Assembly (NCBI GenBank): GCA_036365145.1
Contig: JAEOAD010000005.1
Location: 6,491,001 to 6,555,000, forward strand
Origin: Orientallactaga sibirica
Lineage: Eukaryota > Chordata > Mammalia > Rodentia > Dipodidae
Direction of reading: 5' to 3'
Length of the DNA: 64,000 nucleotides
The position numbers and the translations under genes are program-made. Position 1 is the first letter of the stretch. Each line of letters opens with the position of its first letter. The notes under the pieces are model-generated. The model saw only the letters and a program-made list of their open reading frames with translations. It had not been told where the DNA came from and made no database searches. Positions 1 through 10,997 of this stretch are shown piece after piece.

Positions 1-91
1 CTAGTGCTCCCATTCTTTCTTTCTCTCTTTCTCTCTCTCTCTTTCAATCTGCCTCTTTCTGTCTCTTTCAAATAAATAAATAAAAATAAAA
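1..91 (+). mobile_element. B2-type SINE, 3' end (cut by window edge)
   Basis: CTCCCATTC, then a C/T-rich tract and CAAATAAATAAATAAAA match the 3' end of the complete copies in this window. The tRNA-like head lies outside the window. Confidence 0.85.
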
Positions 92-363
92 TATTTTAAA
101 AATAGAGTATGCAATGCAGCCAGTAGGAAGTTATAAGGATTTGTTGTAGGAGCAAGCAAAGCCTGTTCTCTTTGGTACATATATTAAGCAAATTCTGGTA
201 AGCCCCTAGATCTCAGGTGAGCCCCTGGATCTCACAGGAAAGCACTATGTGAACTGACATGTAATGGGATACAGTCACCATATTAGTTTATTTCCTCCTT
301 TCAAGGACCAAATCCCTAGCCAGAAGCAATTTAAGGTAGGAATAGATTCCTGTGATTTAGTCC

Positions 364-745
364 AGTTTACAATCCATAGTGAAGGGGAAGGCATGGTGGC
401 AGGAGCAGGGTGCAGCGCTGATCACATTGTGCCTGCAGTTAGAAGTCAGAGGGTGGCGGATGCTCCTGAACAAGCATGCTCAGCTGGCTCTCTCCTTTGT
501 ATTCAGTCCAGAACTCCAGCTCATGAATGGTGACTCTCAGTTGAGGGGTGGGTCTTCCCCTCATCTAGAAAAATCCCTCATAGACTTTGTCCAGCGAGTT
601 ATTGCCATAGTGTCAAATTGAGAACCCAGATTAACCATTCCCTCCATCAAGGCTCCACCTCCTTTCCTTCCCAAACAACACTACCAACTGGGGTTCAAGT
701 ATTCAAACACATGAGCCTATGAGGGGCAGTTTATATTCAAATTAG
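364..745 (-). mobile_element. MaLR-type LTR, antisense
   Basis: Reversed, it starts near TTTGAATA, carries CTCATGTGTTTGAATACTTG and a GGAGGTGGAGCCTTG segment, and ends with CTGCTCCTGCCACCATGCC. These landmarks are shared with the LTRs at 2677, 26871 and 45256. The middle is longer than in those copies. ERVL-MaLR membership is a family-level judgement. Confidence 0.6.
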
Positions 746-789
746 AATGCCAGATGATTTAGAATGCATACAAATTCCAGAGGCTCAAA

Positions 790-1440
790 TTCCTAAGTCA
801 GGGTGTTGGCACAAACATGGGGAAAAAATTCTTCCTTGCTTCTTTCATGTTATGGTGGCCCCAGGCATTCCTGGGCTGTTTATAGCATAGTTGCCTGCAT
901 ATTTATGAATACTACCACGTCTGCTCTGCCTGTGTCACTCTGTGTCTTCTGCAGAAGACTCATTTTGTGTTCTCATAGGACACAATCATATGGGACTAGT
1001 ATCTACTGTCCTCTAGTATGCCCCCATGTTAATCTGGTCATATTTACACAAACCCTGTTTCCAAATAAGGTCCCACACACCAACACCAAGAATTAAGACT
1101 TAACCTTTATTTTTTATTTTTTTAATTTTTTTTTTTTTTTTTTGGAGAGAGACACAGAGAGACAGACAGAGAGAGAGGGAAAGGAAGACAAACAGATAGA
1201 GATGGGTGTGCCAGCAGTCTCTCAGCTGCTGTGAACGAAATCCAGATGTGTGCGCCCCCTTGGGTCACGTGTGGCATTGTGCCCTTGCATCACTGCATCT
1301 GGCTAAACGTGGGACCTGGAGATGGGAACCGCTGGAGATTGGAACCAGCATTCTTAGGCTTAGCAGGCAGGTGCCTTAACTGCTAAGCCATCTCTCCAGC
1401 CCTAGACTTAACCTATCTTTTAAAGAACACAGTTCAATCT
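790..1440 (-). mobile_element. Old MLT1-like LTR, antisense, split by a B2
   Basis: The order AATCTGGTCATATTTACACA, CCTGTTTCCAAATAAGGTC, then (after the B2) AAGAACACAGTTCAATCT follows the antisense pattern of old mammalian MaLR LTRs. The B2 at 1107-1403 interrupts it, with an 11-bp target-site duplication. It is much diverged. Confidence 0.5.
1107..1403 (-). mobile_element. B2-type SINE, long subtype, antisense
   Basis: It begins with the T-rich tail and ends with CTAAGCCATCTCTCCAGCCC, the reverse of the tRNA-like head. It has the extra internal segment of the long subtype (GGCATTGTGCCCTTGCATCAC). The target-site duplication AGACTTAACCT is perfect at 1096-1106 and 1404-1414. Confidence 0.95.
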
Positions 1441-2266
1441 ACAAGAACGAGGCCTATCAGCCCATAACAAATAGAAGGAGATGGCCCCACTGGTTTTTCC
1501 CTTGTAGATTTTCCACCACGATTTGTTCTCTAGCCAATCACCACTCTCCCTCCATTGAATTTCTTATTGCCCATTGGAGGAGCAGTGCTGGTCCTCCCAG
1601 ACTCACGTGGTGGTGTCATGTTCTTGTTTGGGTGCCAAATGTTGCAATAGATTTTTCTTAAGAAGACATGAACACATGTCTACTCGCCCTACATACAGCA
1701 TCAGCGACAGACAAGAGAAATTGTTCCGTTCATCCAGCATTGTGAACCAATGCATTTAGTTGAGGTTACATGCCGGAGCACAGGTGGGATGTTTTTATAG
1801 GAGCATGGACCAAGTACATCATTGAAGAAGAACCTCTCCCCACCCCCACTACACACACCAGCAATTGATAACCACTTATATTGTCTCAGGGAGAGGAAGG
1901 GTCTGACAGATGCTATGAACTTCCTGAGCCTTGTGTGCCCATTCATCCTTTCCCCTCCATGAATGAATGGTAATGGGCCAACCTTGGGAAGAGGTGGTGC
2001 ACAGAATCACAGTTGCCTGATTTCAAGCAGACAACCAGGGGACAATGTACCACAATGACTACAAAAACAAGTCAGTTTAAAAAAAATCAATAAGAGTTGT
2101 ATGAAATCCCAGGTAAATGTGGCTGCCCATCAAAGACTTCCAACCTGACGCCTGTTTTCTTTCTATTGAGATGAGAAGCTAGAAAATGTTTAAAGAGATT
2201 CTAAAAACATGCCCTTGTCCATTGTAAAAAAAAAAATCCATCCTTATTTTGTGTATGTATATAATG

Positions 2267-2268
<2 letters not shown>
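1441..2268. other. Intronic stretch, no assignable feature
   Basis: I see no SINE, no simple repeat and no open frame with protein-like features. It may contain an old ERV remnant, but I cannot name one. Confidence 0.5.

Positions 2269-2309
<41 letters not shown>
2269..2309. repeat. (TG)n microsatellite
   Basis: About 20 uninterrupted TG units in intron 2. It forms the tail of the antisense B4-like SINE that follows. Confidence 0.95.
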
Positions 2310-2310
<1 letters not shown>

Positions 2311-2657
2311 TATATGCACAGGTATGTGCCCTTGGGGTGCCTAGTGTGTCCACCTGCAGCAGGTTATCCTCGCCTGCGGTGGTCAAGTGGAAGGCTGGGT
2401 TAACCCACTCCTTTGCTCTTCCTCCTGTTCTTACTTGAGCCAAAGCATCTTCCTGATCCCAGAGCTTGCTCATTTTTCACAGGCTCTAGCAGTTCTCAAG
2501 GCTCTGCTTGCCTGTAAGTCGGAGCTTACTGGTGCATTTAATCACCCAGCTGCTGCTGTGAGTTTTGGGACTGGACCTCAAGGAGTCTCTCAGACCTCCT
2601 CAGGGCCTCAAGCTTTCAAGAAAGTGCTCTTGACCACTGAGCCATTTCACCAGCCCA
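2310..2657 (-). mobile_element. B4-like composite SINE, antisense
   Basis: It ends with CTCTTGACCACTGAGCCATTTCACCAGCCC, the reverse of a tRNA-like A-box head, and begins at a TG tract, as B4/RSINE elements do. The middle is diverged. Confidence 0.5.
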
Positions 2658-2676
2658 AGATTATCTTATCGTATGC

Positions 2677-2982
2677 TGTGGTTTGAATGTGAATGGCCCC
2701 TCCATACACTCACGTGTTCAAACACTTTGTCTCCAGCTCATGATGCCATATTGGAAGGCTTGGGACTCTATAGGAGGTGGAGGTTTGCTGGAGGAAGTAG
2801 ATTACTGTTGCCGGGCACTGGAATTTTATAGCCAAGCCCCACTTCCTACTTACTTTCTGTTTCCTGTTCAAAGATGTGAGCTCCCCAGCTGCATACTCCG
2901 GATACCATGGAGCCACCTGCCACTGGGCTTTCCCTCCACGATGCACTCTCCTTCCTTAAGTTATTTCTTGTCAAGTGTTTAG
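2677..2982 (+). mobile_element. MaLR-type solo LTR
   Basis: Starts TGTGGTTTGAATGTGAATGG and continues with CTCACGTGTTCAAACACTTTG, a GGAGGTGGAGG segment, CCCCACTTCCT and a TTCCTTAAGTTATTTCTTGTC 3' end. This is the same order as the LTRs at 26871 and 45256. No internal retroviral sequence adjoins it. Confidence 0.65.
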
Positions 2983-2985
2983 TCA

Positions 2986-3044
2986 TGAAAGAAGAAGAAA
3001 AGGAAGGGAGGGAGGAAAGGAAGGAAGGGAGAAGGAAAGAAAAG
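2986..3044. repeat. GA-rich purine tract
   Basis: An impure GAA/GGAA/GGGA tract sits between an LTR and a B2. Confidence 0.85.
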
Positions 3045-3075
3045 TAAATAATACTTCTTATGAAAATAAAAACAG

Positions 3076-3345
3076 GGGCTGGAGAGATGGCTTAGCGGTT
3101 AAGTGCTTGCCTGTGAAGCCTAAGGACCCTGGTTTGAGGCTCAATTCCCCAGTACCCACATAAGCGAAATGCACAAGGGGGCACATGCATCTGGAGTTCA
3201 TTTGCAGTAGCTGGAGGCCCTGGTGTGCCCATTCTCTTTCTTTCTCTCTCTCTGTATCTCTCTCTGAAATAAATAAAAATTTCAAATAAATAAAAATAAT
3301 TTTAAAAAACCCTTCTAAAAATAAAATTAAATTAATTAAATAAAT
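3076..3345 (+). mobile_element. B2-type SINE
   Basis: The head is GGGCTGGAGAGATGGCTTAGC, followed by a B-box-like segment, a C/T tract and an A/T-rich tail. The duplication AATAAAAACAG lies at 3065-3075 and 3346-3356, so the long AT-rich tail belongs to the insertion. Confidence 0.95.
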
Positions 3346-5523
3346 AATAAAAACAGCTTCTAATAACAGAGGTACTTTTTCAGGGATGATAAATCCTACC
3401 TTCCATCAAGGAATAAAAGTTTTATGACAGCTCTTTGACTTTGCACAGAAAAGGTAAAGGAGAATTCTACGTCATCATTAAACATAAAATAAAATGAAAA
3501 GGAATTACAACCAAGATCTTGGTTTCTTAGGCCAACCTGATCTGTTTTTGAACATGAACATCTGAAAAGATCCTTGCTAAGTACTCATTTGTTAGCAAAA
3601 TCTACAGAAGCTAGTCTGTATACTTCAACTGCTTTTATTTAAGGCTTTTAAAGCAGTGTAGCTTGAATGCTTCCTTCACAGTGTTATCATTCCCTTTTAA
3701 ATGAGCTTAAAGCCAAATGAAATGGAGAGCCTGATGCTGGAGAGTACTTGGAAAGCAGTGTTCAAGCAAAGTAAAGAGTTGAACACAAGACTGGGCCACA
3801 TACGCTAGTGTGAAAAACGTCCCACAGTCTTCACTAAGGTCTCTCAGTCACTTCAGTGCTGTCTTTCTTTATGGAATTGGTCCAGATGAATGGCGAAGCA
3901 GGAGTTTTGTTCTCAGATGGTGCTCCCAGCCATCATTTGATCCTGTAGGTACCACTTTCTGATGACATTACCAGCAAGAACCCTTGAATCCTAAATGTAA
4001 CACCCTCCATGTGAAATGCAAGTTTAACCTTCTGTATATAAACTTCTACTTTATAGCAACGAGTGCCTTGAGTTCTTCCAGGGTGCTTATATGATCTGAG
4101 CCACATTAAAAGAAAATATTTTGAAATAAAACAAGATGATAAGTGATCGCTCAGAGTGTATTATTTTCTCACTAACGAGGTTTCATAGATGTATTTTTCT
4201 AAGCTTGAATTTAAGCTAAGAAAAGAAACCTTGCTTTTTATGGCAATAGTTCTTGGGGAGAAGGGACACGTTGTAATGGAAAGCATCTTGCACAAAAGCT
4301 TTGGTAATCAGAGGGGGGAGATGCACGGGTATCTTTGTAAATTTTGACTTTGAAAGCCCAGAGTAAAGTAAATAGACTGCCTACAGTGTAAACAGCGGTG
4401 GTTTGAAAATAAAAACTACGAAAACAGGCAGTTAGCTAGTTAGAAGAAAATGTGGCTAATAAGCATGTGTTCAAAAAATGCCTTGAATATTTTTGATACT
4501 CTGCTATAATTACTAAGATGTAAAATACACAGGACTTTTGAAGACATGAGTGGAAAAAAAAAATCCACAAGATTTTCCCTCAGAAAAAAAGACAATTACT
4601 TTTTTTATATTCTTTACACATTTAAAATAACTTCAGAATATAAAGCAGATTTTCCCAAAACTTATATACTTGAAAATATTTTAAGTGATTAAGGAAGCCA
4701 GAATTTTTTTAATTGTAAAGAACCCACAACCTCTTAGCTTTATCAACAGATGAATATATTAGTTTATAAAAAGTGTTATTTTATTTACTTGACTTAAATA
4801 TCATCATTATGTCAAAGATCAAATTCATTTTGACAAAAAAATACAAAAGTGTACTAAAGATATTTTAATATAAAATGTTCCCAGCTCCCAGAGATTCTGT
4901 ATTTATTGTTTTCATGTTGGACTTCTGAAAACAACTATTCTTCTTTGAGACTCACGAACTTTTCCTCCCTTTTCCATGCTGGCAAGTGGGTGACTTGGCA
5001 ATGCTCTCAGCACACTCCTTTTTCCATCTCCCCAGAGGACGACAAGCAATCACGCATGCCACAGTCTATTCTGTGGAGATACTTTCATGAGACTGTGGGT
5101 AAGAAAGGGGGATAGTTGCTTTATAATCAAGTCAAGTGCAATCACTCACTTCCTGGACCTCAATTAGACAGAAGGGACAGTGTGTGTTAAATTATTCAAT
5201 GAATGTATATTCTCTTCCAGTAACCATGTAATCCAGGAATATGCAGTACATAGCTTATAGAATTTTAATGCCAAATGCTGTCTTTTCCTCCAAACATTTC
5301 GTCTCTATCCAGAATATTGCAAATTTCATTATTTTTTCATCTTTTTGATATATTTACCTTCTCAATGTCATTAAAAGACAGGCCACAAAATACACATCTT
5401 AATAAAAAAAAAAAGTGTGTGATTATTTCTCCTTAAATGTCCCTATTCTACTCATCATGCTCAGATTATGCTCATCTCTACCTTTTCTCAAGTCACTCAT
5501 ACTTATAATTTAAAACATCTTTT
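3346..5523. other. AT-rich intronic sequence without repeats
   Basis: About 2.2 kb of AT-rich sequence with no SINE or LTR. The longest open frame (4906-5115, 69 codons) shows nothing recognisable. Conserved noncoding elements could be present but cannot be judged from one sequence. Confidence 0.6.
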
Positions 5524-5740
5524 GGGGCTGGAGAGATGACTTAGTGGTTAAGGTGCTTGCCTGCAAAGCCTAAGGACCCAGGTTCGATTCCCCAGTACCC
5601 ATAAAAGCCAGATGCACAAGATGGTACATGCATCTGGAGTTCGTTTGCAGTGGCTAGGAGCCTTGGTATGCCATTCTCTCTCTCTCTCATCTCTCTCTTT
5701 CTCTCTTTCTGTTTCTCTCAAATAAATAAATAATTTAGTT
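5524..5740 (+). mobile_element. B2-type SINE
   Basis: GGGGCTGGAGAGATGACTTAG head, GGTTCGATTCCCC B-box, CATCTGGAGTTCGTTTGCAG, a C/T tract and CAAATAAATAAATAA tail. It is close to the window consensus, so fairly young. Confidence 0.95.
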
Positions 5741-6081
5741 TTTTTTAATTAACAAATAAAACACACTTTTCTAATTGTTGTGTTTGATACCAACCATAAA
5801 TGTTCCTATTAAAGATTTTACCAGTTCTCCCCTGATAGGTTTCTCTATCTGTCTCTCAATTCATCCACATACTTTACTATAAAGTGCAGCTTTACACCAC
5901 ATGACAGCAGACCTACATTCTCAACAATGTATTGTTAGATGATCTCACAGTTGTAAAATTTACAAGCTAAGATGGCTGGCGGGTCACTAGCATGACCGTA
6001 TGCAACCACCATAATCTATGTAGCATATATTTGACCAAAATGCTGATATGTATGGTACTTAATTGTGAGGTATTGGGTCTA
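5741..6081. other. Intronic stretch, nothing assignable
   Basis: Mixed sequence between a B2 and an LTR. No open frame, repeat or motif that I can support. Confidence 0.5.
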
Positions 6082-6431
6082 CCTATCACAGTCGGCCTTA
6101 CGTTGCTGGGATGAACTTCCAAACCAGGCACAGTTATGGGAGAAAGGGATTTATTGAAGCTTACAGATAGAAGGGAAGTTCCACACTGGCAGAAGAAGCT
6201 GGCCCGCTTTCACAGGTCCACCAGAGAGAACAAAACCTGTCATCCACACAAGCAAGCCCACTCCAGGAGCACAGGCAGAACTCAAGCACTTTGCATATCT
6301 TTAGCTGGAACATTCCAGATCCACCTCCAGACAGCTTAGGGCTGGAGTTAGGATTCACTCACAGTGACTCCAAGTTACAAGCTTGAATAAAACTGAATCT
6401 TTTGGGGGAAAATCCATTTCAAACCATCATA
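6082..6431 (-). mobile_element. MaLR-type LTR (family B), antisense
   Basis: Reversed, it matches the insertion at 33330-33709 along its length: GGTTTGAAATGG start, CCCCCAAAAGATTCAG, AAAGATATGCAAAGTGC, TCTGTAAGCTTCAATAAAT, then CATAACTGTGCCTGG. The two copies define the same LTR family. The AATAAA in the reversed copy is its own polyadenylation signal. Confidence 0.7.
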
Positions 6432-6558
6432 CTATCTTTAATAGCTTTTAATACCCATTATCAATTTATCAAATTACTTCTGTAAAAATTTTAAGAATTT
6501 TGCCCAAACACTACCTGCTGGATGATGAGCAATCTTTGTTGGTTTAAAAAACAATGCC

Positions 6559-6683
6559 TCCAGGCGTGGTGGCGCACGCCTTTAATCCCAGCACTCGGGA
6601 GGCAGAGGTAGGAGGCCACCCTGAGACTGCATAGTTAATTCCAGGTCAGCCTGGACCAGAGTGAGACCCTACTTTGCAAAACC

Positions 6684-6711
<28 letters not shown>
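6559..6711 (+). mobile_element. B1 SINE (7SL-derived), internally shortened
   Basis: Contains GGCGTGGTGGCGCACGCC, TTTAATCCCAGCACTCGGGA, ATTCCAGGTCAGCCTGGACC and a poly-A tail of about 30. Compared with its neighbour it lacks about 17 bases (ATCACTGAGAGTTCAAG) after GTAGGAGG. AAACAATGCC before and AACCCAATGCC after suggest a target-site duplication. Confidence 0.95.
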
Positions 6712-6714
<3 letters not shown>

Positions 6715-6763
6715 CAATGCCACTTTCCTTATGTATGTTCTGGGATTTAAAAGAGATGTTATA

Positions 6764-6958
6764 GCCGGGCGTGGTGGCGCACGCCTTTAATCCCAGCACT
6801 CGGGAGGCAGAGGTAGGAGGATCACTGAGAGTTCAAGGCCACCCTGAGACTACATAGTTAATTCCAGGTCAGCCTGGACCAGAGTGAAACCCTACCTCGA
6901 AAAACCAAAAAAAAAAAAATAAACAAAAAAAAAAAAAATAAAAAAAAAAATAAATAAA
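6764..6958 (+). mobile_element. B1 SINE, young, with perfect target-site duplication
   Basis: Complete B1 monomer with an interrupted A-rich tail (AAATAAACAAA type). The 16-bp duplication TAAAAGAGATGTTATA is perfect at 6748-6763 and 6959-6974, pointing to recent insertion. Confidence 0.97.
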
Positions 6959-6974
6959 TAAAAGAGATGTTATA

Positions 6975-8960
6975 AAAATGTACTGCACTCTTAAGACCTT
7001 ATGTGTGCCTTCACTCATATTTCAGGGGACATATTATTTGTCAAATAAAATAACCATGATCTTTCGGTGTATACCATAATTTAAGGACACCTGATGCAGA
7101 CAGCAGTTAATTTGGTTCTTGGTCACCTATATACTATTTGTCGCCTCCACAAATCAAAACAATCCGTGGCAGTATGCAGTTCTCCCATATCCCACTTGTG
7201 CATGTCATCATCTTGTTGAGGGAAAAGGTAAAGAAAAACGAAGCACATAAATAGACACAAAAGTATATCAAGCACTAAAATGAGCAACAATATCCCATCA
7301 GAGTCATTGTTAAGCTGTATTATTTTAGCCCAGTGCATACTTCCATCCTGCTAAAGTCAGTTGTAGGCTCTTGCTACAAGGCAGCAGATATGTGGAACTT
7401 TAATTAGAATATTTTGATTTAAGAAATATATCCATGCCTATAAAATATGCTAAGTTCAAATATATTCAGCTCTCTGCTGTGTGGTGTCAAGGTGCCACAA
7501 GGCCAGGAGAAGGGCTGTAGTTTTTTTTCTTCTCTCCCATTGTCGTGCCTATCTCTAATCCTCTCCTCTGAAGTGTGTCTGCCACGTTGGCCTTGAGTTC
7601 CTTGTTTCAAAACTCTCAGAAAAACCAGCAGCTAATCCCCATGTACGTTTAGTTGACAATATGTATTTGAGGTGATTGTCCTCTATACAGCTGAACAACT
7701 TTTGTGTGGAGACTGGAATCGTTCTTTGCCAATGAAGTCTATTCCTTGAAGGATCGAGACCCCGTCCTGGGTTAAAATGGAAGTGCCCTACTATGGTGGA
7801 GTTAGTTCTACAAGAAAATGGCATCCAGTGCCAGTCGATGGTTCCTTGACACATTGTGTGTGACAAGTCATACATATTTTACTTGTACTTGATTGTATTT
7901 ATAAATTTAAATGCATACCTGTACTCTTATGAAATATACATGCAGTTGGAAAATTTTATAATGAAATCTTACACATTTGGGGCAATATTAAGAAAACGTG
8001 ATTTGTGACCGCCTCTAGGATGCATACTGGAGTGTTGCTGATCACTCTATTGGTTTTTAATTCTCAGGTGCTAGTTTTTATTCCATTGGGATAAAACCAT
8101 GTCTTTTCAAAAGTCCTCTGATGAGTCTTGGCCTGTTATAAAATATAAAAGAAGGAACAAGCTAATCCTGACATGTGCTCAGGCAAAGGAGACATCAACT
8201 TTCCTGCCAGAAGTCCTCCAGGCTGCCTCCCCACTTTGTGAACAGCAGTCTGTAATTCCTGTTGGGAATCCCAGAGCTAAGCTCTGAATTGGGAAGTATC
8301 AGAAAGAGCCCTCACTTCCCCAGGGCAGAATGTTCTTGAAGGTGTAGGAAGTGTTGTCCTCTCCTGGGGTGCCTTGCTTTAACCCTCTGGAATGGCTGCT
8401 TACAATGAAAAGAGAAGAACTGAATCATCTGTAAAGACAAGGCTGTGCTAAGCAGTCTGGGTGCACCCACGAGGTGCGTGCACTTCATGCTTCAGGGGCC
8501 TAACTTGGCAGTGCTCTGCAGGGCACAGTTTAATGTCTTCTCCTTCCAGATGGATGGGGCCAAGGCAGGCAGGAGAAAGAGTTCAGGGCCTTCATACCTG
8601 GAGAAACTGCAAAGTTACATGACAAAGGACATGAGACCACAGGGAAACAGCCAAACTTAAAAAGAAATTACAACTGACACATTAGGGAAGAACTAGACTT
8701 GCCCCTGTCTGTGTAACAAAGGGTGGGCACTTCTAAAGAGAATGGGCTCTGTCTCAAGATCATAGTCTTAGAGAAAATTTCCTGAGATGAAGTGGCATCT
8801 CTGTCTCTGATGCTATCCAAAAATAAAATAAAATAAATAAAACAAATATAAAATAAAGAAGTAAATGAAAAGAAAAAACACAGTAGCCAATAAGTAGAAT
8901 TATAAGAAACTTATAAATAGGTGTTCAGTAAAGAGGAGCAGGTATCCAAATTCTTGACTT
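6975..8960. other. Intronic stretch, mostly unique
   Basis: No SINE. An imperfect A-rich AAATA-type tract lies at 8819-8880. A 106-codon minus-strand open frame (7555-7875) has no domain, repeat or codon signal I can point to, so I do not call it. Confidence 0.55.
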
Positions 8961-9168
8961 GGAGCTGGGGTGAAAGCTCATTTTGTAATGTACTTGTCTT
9001 CTAGCCAAGCAGACATCAGTTGGATCCCCAGGGGAAAAAAAATTGCTAGGTGTCCTGCTGCATGCTTGTAATCCCAGCATTGGGAAGGTGAACACAGGCA
9101 GACCCCCTAGAATGTGCTGGCCAGTCAGTAGAGCCTAATTGGCAAGTTCTAGTTAATCTCCAAAAAAG
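8961..9168 (+). mobile_element. B4-like (ID plus B1) composite SINE, old
   Basis: A tRNA-like head (GGAGCTGGGGTGAAAGCTC, GTTGGATCCCCAGG) is followed by a B1-like part (CATGCTTGTAATCCCAGCAT). It is well diverged. Confidence 0.55.
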
Positions 9169-9174
9169 GGGGAG

Positions 9175-9397
9175 GGGGTCCTGGAGAGAAGCCTTAGTGG
9201 TTAAAGCACTAGTCTGAGAAGCCTAAGGACCCATGTTCAACTCTCCAGATCCAATATAAGCCAGATGCACAAAGGTGAGGCAAGCGCAAGGTTGCACATG
9301 CCCACTAGGTGGTGTAAGTGTCTGGAGTTCAATTTCAGTGCCTGAGGCCCTGGTACACCAATTCTCTTTCCCTCTCTCTCTCAAATAAAAAAGAAAA
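9175..9397 (+). mobile_element. B2-type SINE, diverged
   Basis: CTGGAGAGAAGCCTTAGTGG head, AAGCCTAAGGACCCATGTTC, ATAAGCCAGATGCACAAAGG, C/T tract and CAAATAAAAAAG tail. It has an insertion (GTTGCACATGCCCACTAGG) in the middle. Confidence 0.88.
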
Positions 9398-10653
9398 CAA
9401 TGGTGTTTCCAAGGTTGTCTTCTGCTCTCTGAATGCACACGCATGTGCACACACACAAAAATTAATTGTTTCAAAGAAATTAAAGTTCTTTAGTTGGATG
9501 TTACTCCTGGAAGTTCTTGGCAAAGACAGTATCACATAAGTTTGCATGGGATGAAGTGTGAAAAGCAATGAAGGACAGATGTTTAGTCTTTACAGAAATA
9601 ATGACAACCAGAAATGACATAGACATCATTGTGTCCAATTGCTTATTTTATAGGTGAAGAAATATGGATTTTGGAGGTAAATTTCTTGTCTCTATCTCCC
9701 TCTTTGTCATGTGTGTGTGTAAAGGACACTAAATAAATGCATGTTTATACAAAATATACTGAGAATACATTTTCCTAAGTAAATATATCTGCATATAAAA
9801 TATACAATATCTAAGTCTATTTGTGGAGACAGACTAAATTCTCTCTTGTATGTATGGAGAAAGGGAAAGGAAATGAGCTTGCTCTTTAAGTAGGATTCTA
9901 AAGAATTCTGTCTCTCAAAAGCTTAGAAACCACTTGTACCCTCATCAAGAGATCTTCCTGTTTCAGGGAAGAAAATGATTCAGATTATTCAAATGCAAAT
10001 ATGAGGTTGTTAATAAGAAAAAAACATAAAATATCAAGGACTAATGGACCCTCTGAGAAGGCTGAGAATCTGTGCTCACAAGCAGAGGAGGGTCTGCGTG
10101 CCAGGGCAAGCGAGGGCAGAGGCAGCCATGCTCCAGTCTCTTTCTCTTCTGTAACACACTCTCTTCACAGGTAAGACGCCACACAACCCACCACCTGGCT
10201 GATATGTATTAGGAAAGCAAATCAGTTTCGTTTCTACCTCGGATTTTCCCGAGAGAAAAAACAATCCAACTTTGAAGTCGTGTTCTGTACATAAGGTGCA
10301 CAGGACATCAGGGAGCCATGGCCTGAGGGGATTTGTCCTGGTCTGCACAGGGGCCTGGTGGGATGGGTCTGCTTGTGTGAGACAAATTTTACTCCAGCAA
10401 CCACACCTGTTCACTTCCACACTGTTAACTGCAGATTTTCCTGACAATGGCAAAGTGAAGACCAGAGCGCCCGACTGGGAAGTCTAAGGGATACAGCGCG
10501 TGTGACTGGTGCAATCAGGGGGTCGCCAGCTTTGGAGGGGGGTCCTTGCACCTGAGTCCTTTACAAAGGTGACCAGGGGCGGAGGATTTTAGGAGAATGT
10601 GAACTTCTCCTGTGAGGCATGCCTGCTGTCCCTTCCTCCCCAGGAGCACGTCC
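9398..10653. other. Intronic stretch before exon 3, unique
   Basis: No repeats that I recognise. A 125-codon minus-strand open frame (10076-10453) lies in locally more GC-balanced sequence, but I see no protein feature in it. Confidence 0.5.
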
Positions 10654-10667
10654 AGACCGTCATTCTT

Positions 10668-10675
10668 TTTAAAAT

Positions 10676-10710
<35 letters not shown>

Positions 10711-10939
10711 CTTATTTATTTATTTGACATAGAAAGAGGGAGAGAGAGATTGAGAGACAGAGACAGAGAGAGAAACGGAGAGAGAGAATGGACGCACCAG
10801 GGCCTCCAGCCACTGTAAACAAACTCCAGATGCCTGTGCCACCTTGTGCATCTGGCTAACGTGTGTCCTGGGGAATTGAACCTGGGTCCTTTAGCTTTGC
10901 AGGCAAACACCTTAATCACTAAGCCATCCCTCCAACCCA
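10668..10939 (-). mobile_element. B2-type SINE, antisense, just upstream of exon 3
   Basis: It opens with a long ATTT-repeat tail (10672-10724) and a GA tract, and ends CTAAGCCATCCCTCCAACCC. The duplication AGACCGTCATTCTT / AGACCGTCCTTCTT lies at 10654-10667 and 10940-10953. Its 3' edge is 58 bp from the exon 3 boundary. Confidence 0.96.
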
Positions 10940-10947
10940 AGACCGTC

Positions 10948-10997
10948 CTTCTTAACCTTTTTTTCTTTTCTTTATTTCTCCTTTGATCCCTTACCAG
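10948..10997 (+). promoter_or_regulatory. FBXL7: Splice acceptor of FBXL7 exon 3
   Basis: A long pyrimidine tract runs up to TTACCAG at 10991-10997. A branch-point-like TTAAC (yUnAy) lies at 10952-10956, with its A about 42 nt before the exon. The 5' end of this region coincides with the downstream target-site duplication of an antisense B2 at 10668-10939. All acceptor signals must therefore sit in the 44 bp left between that duplication and the exon, plus the duplication itself. The AG choice is fixed because it gives an in-frame match to the known protein (xAC for Asp, then SDLS). Confidence 0.85.

Larger units (their letters stand above)
1..10997 (+). other. FBXL7: FBXL7 intron before exon 3 (3' part)
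   Basis: This stretch has no supported coding sequence and ends at the splice acceptor of the F-box exon. It must be intronic because exon 3 starts in the middle of a codon (phase 1), so coding exons lie upstream of the window. In human FBXL7, as I recall it, the missing part encodes about 42 residues in two exons. The intron carries B2, B1, B4-like and LTR copies, listed separately. All open frames here are short and either overlap repeats or lack any recognisable protein feature. Confidence 0.85.
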
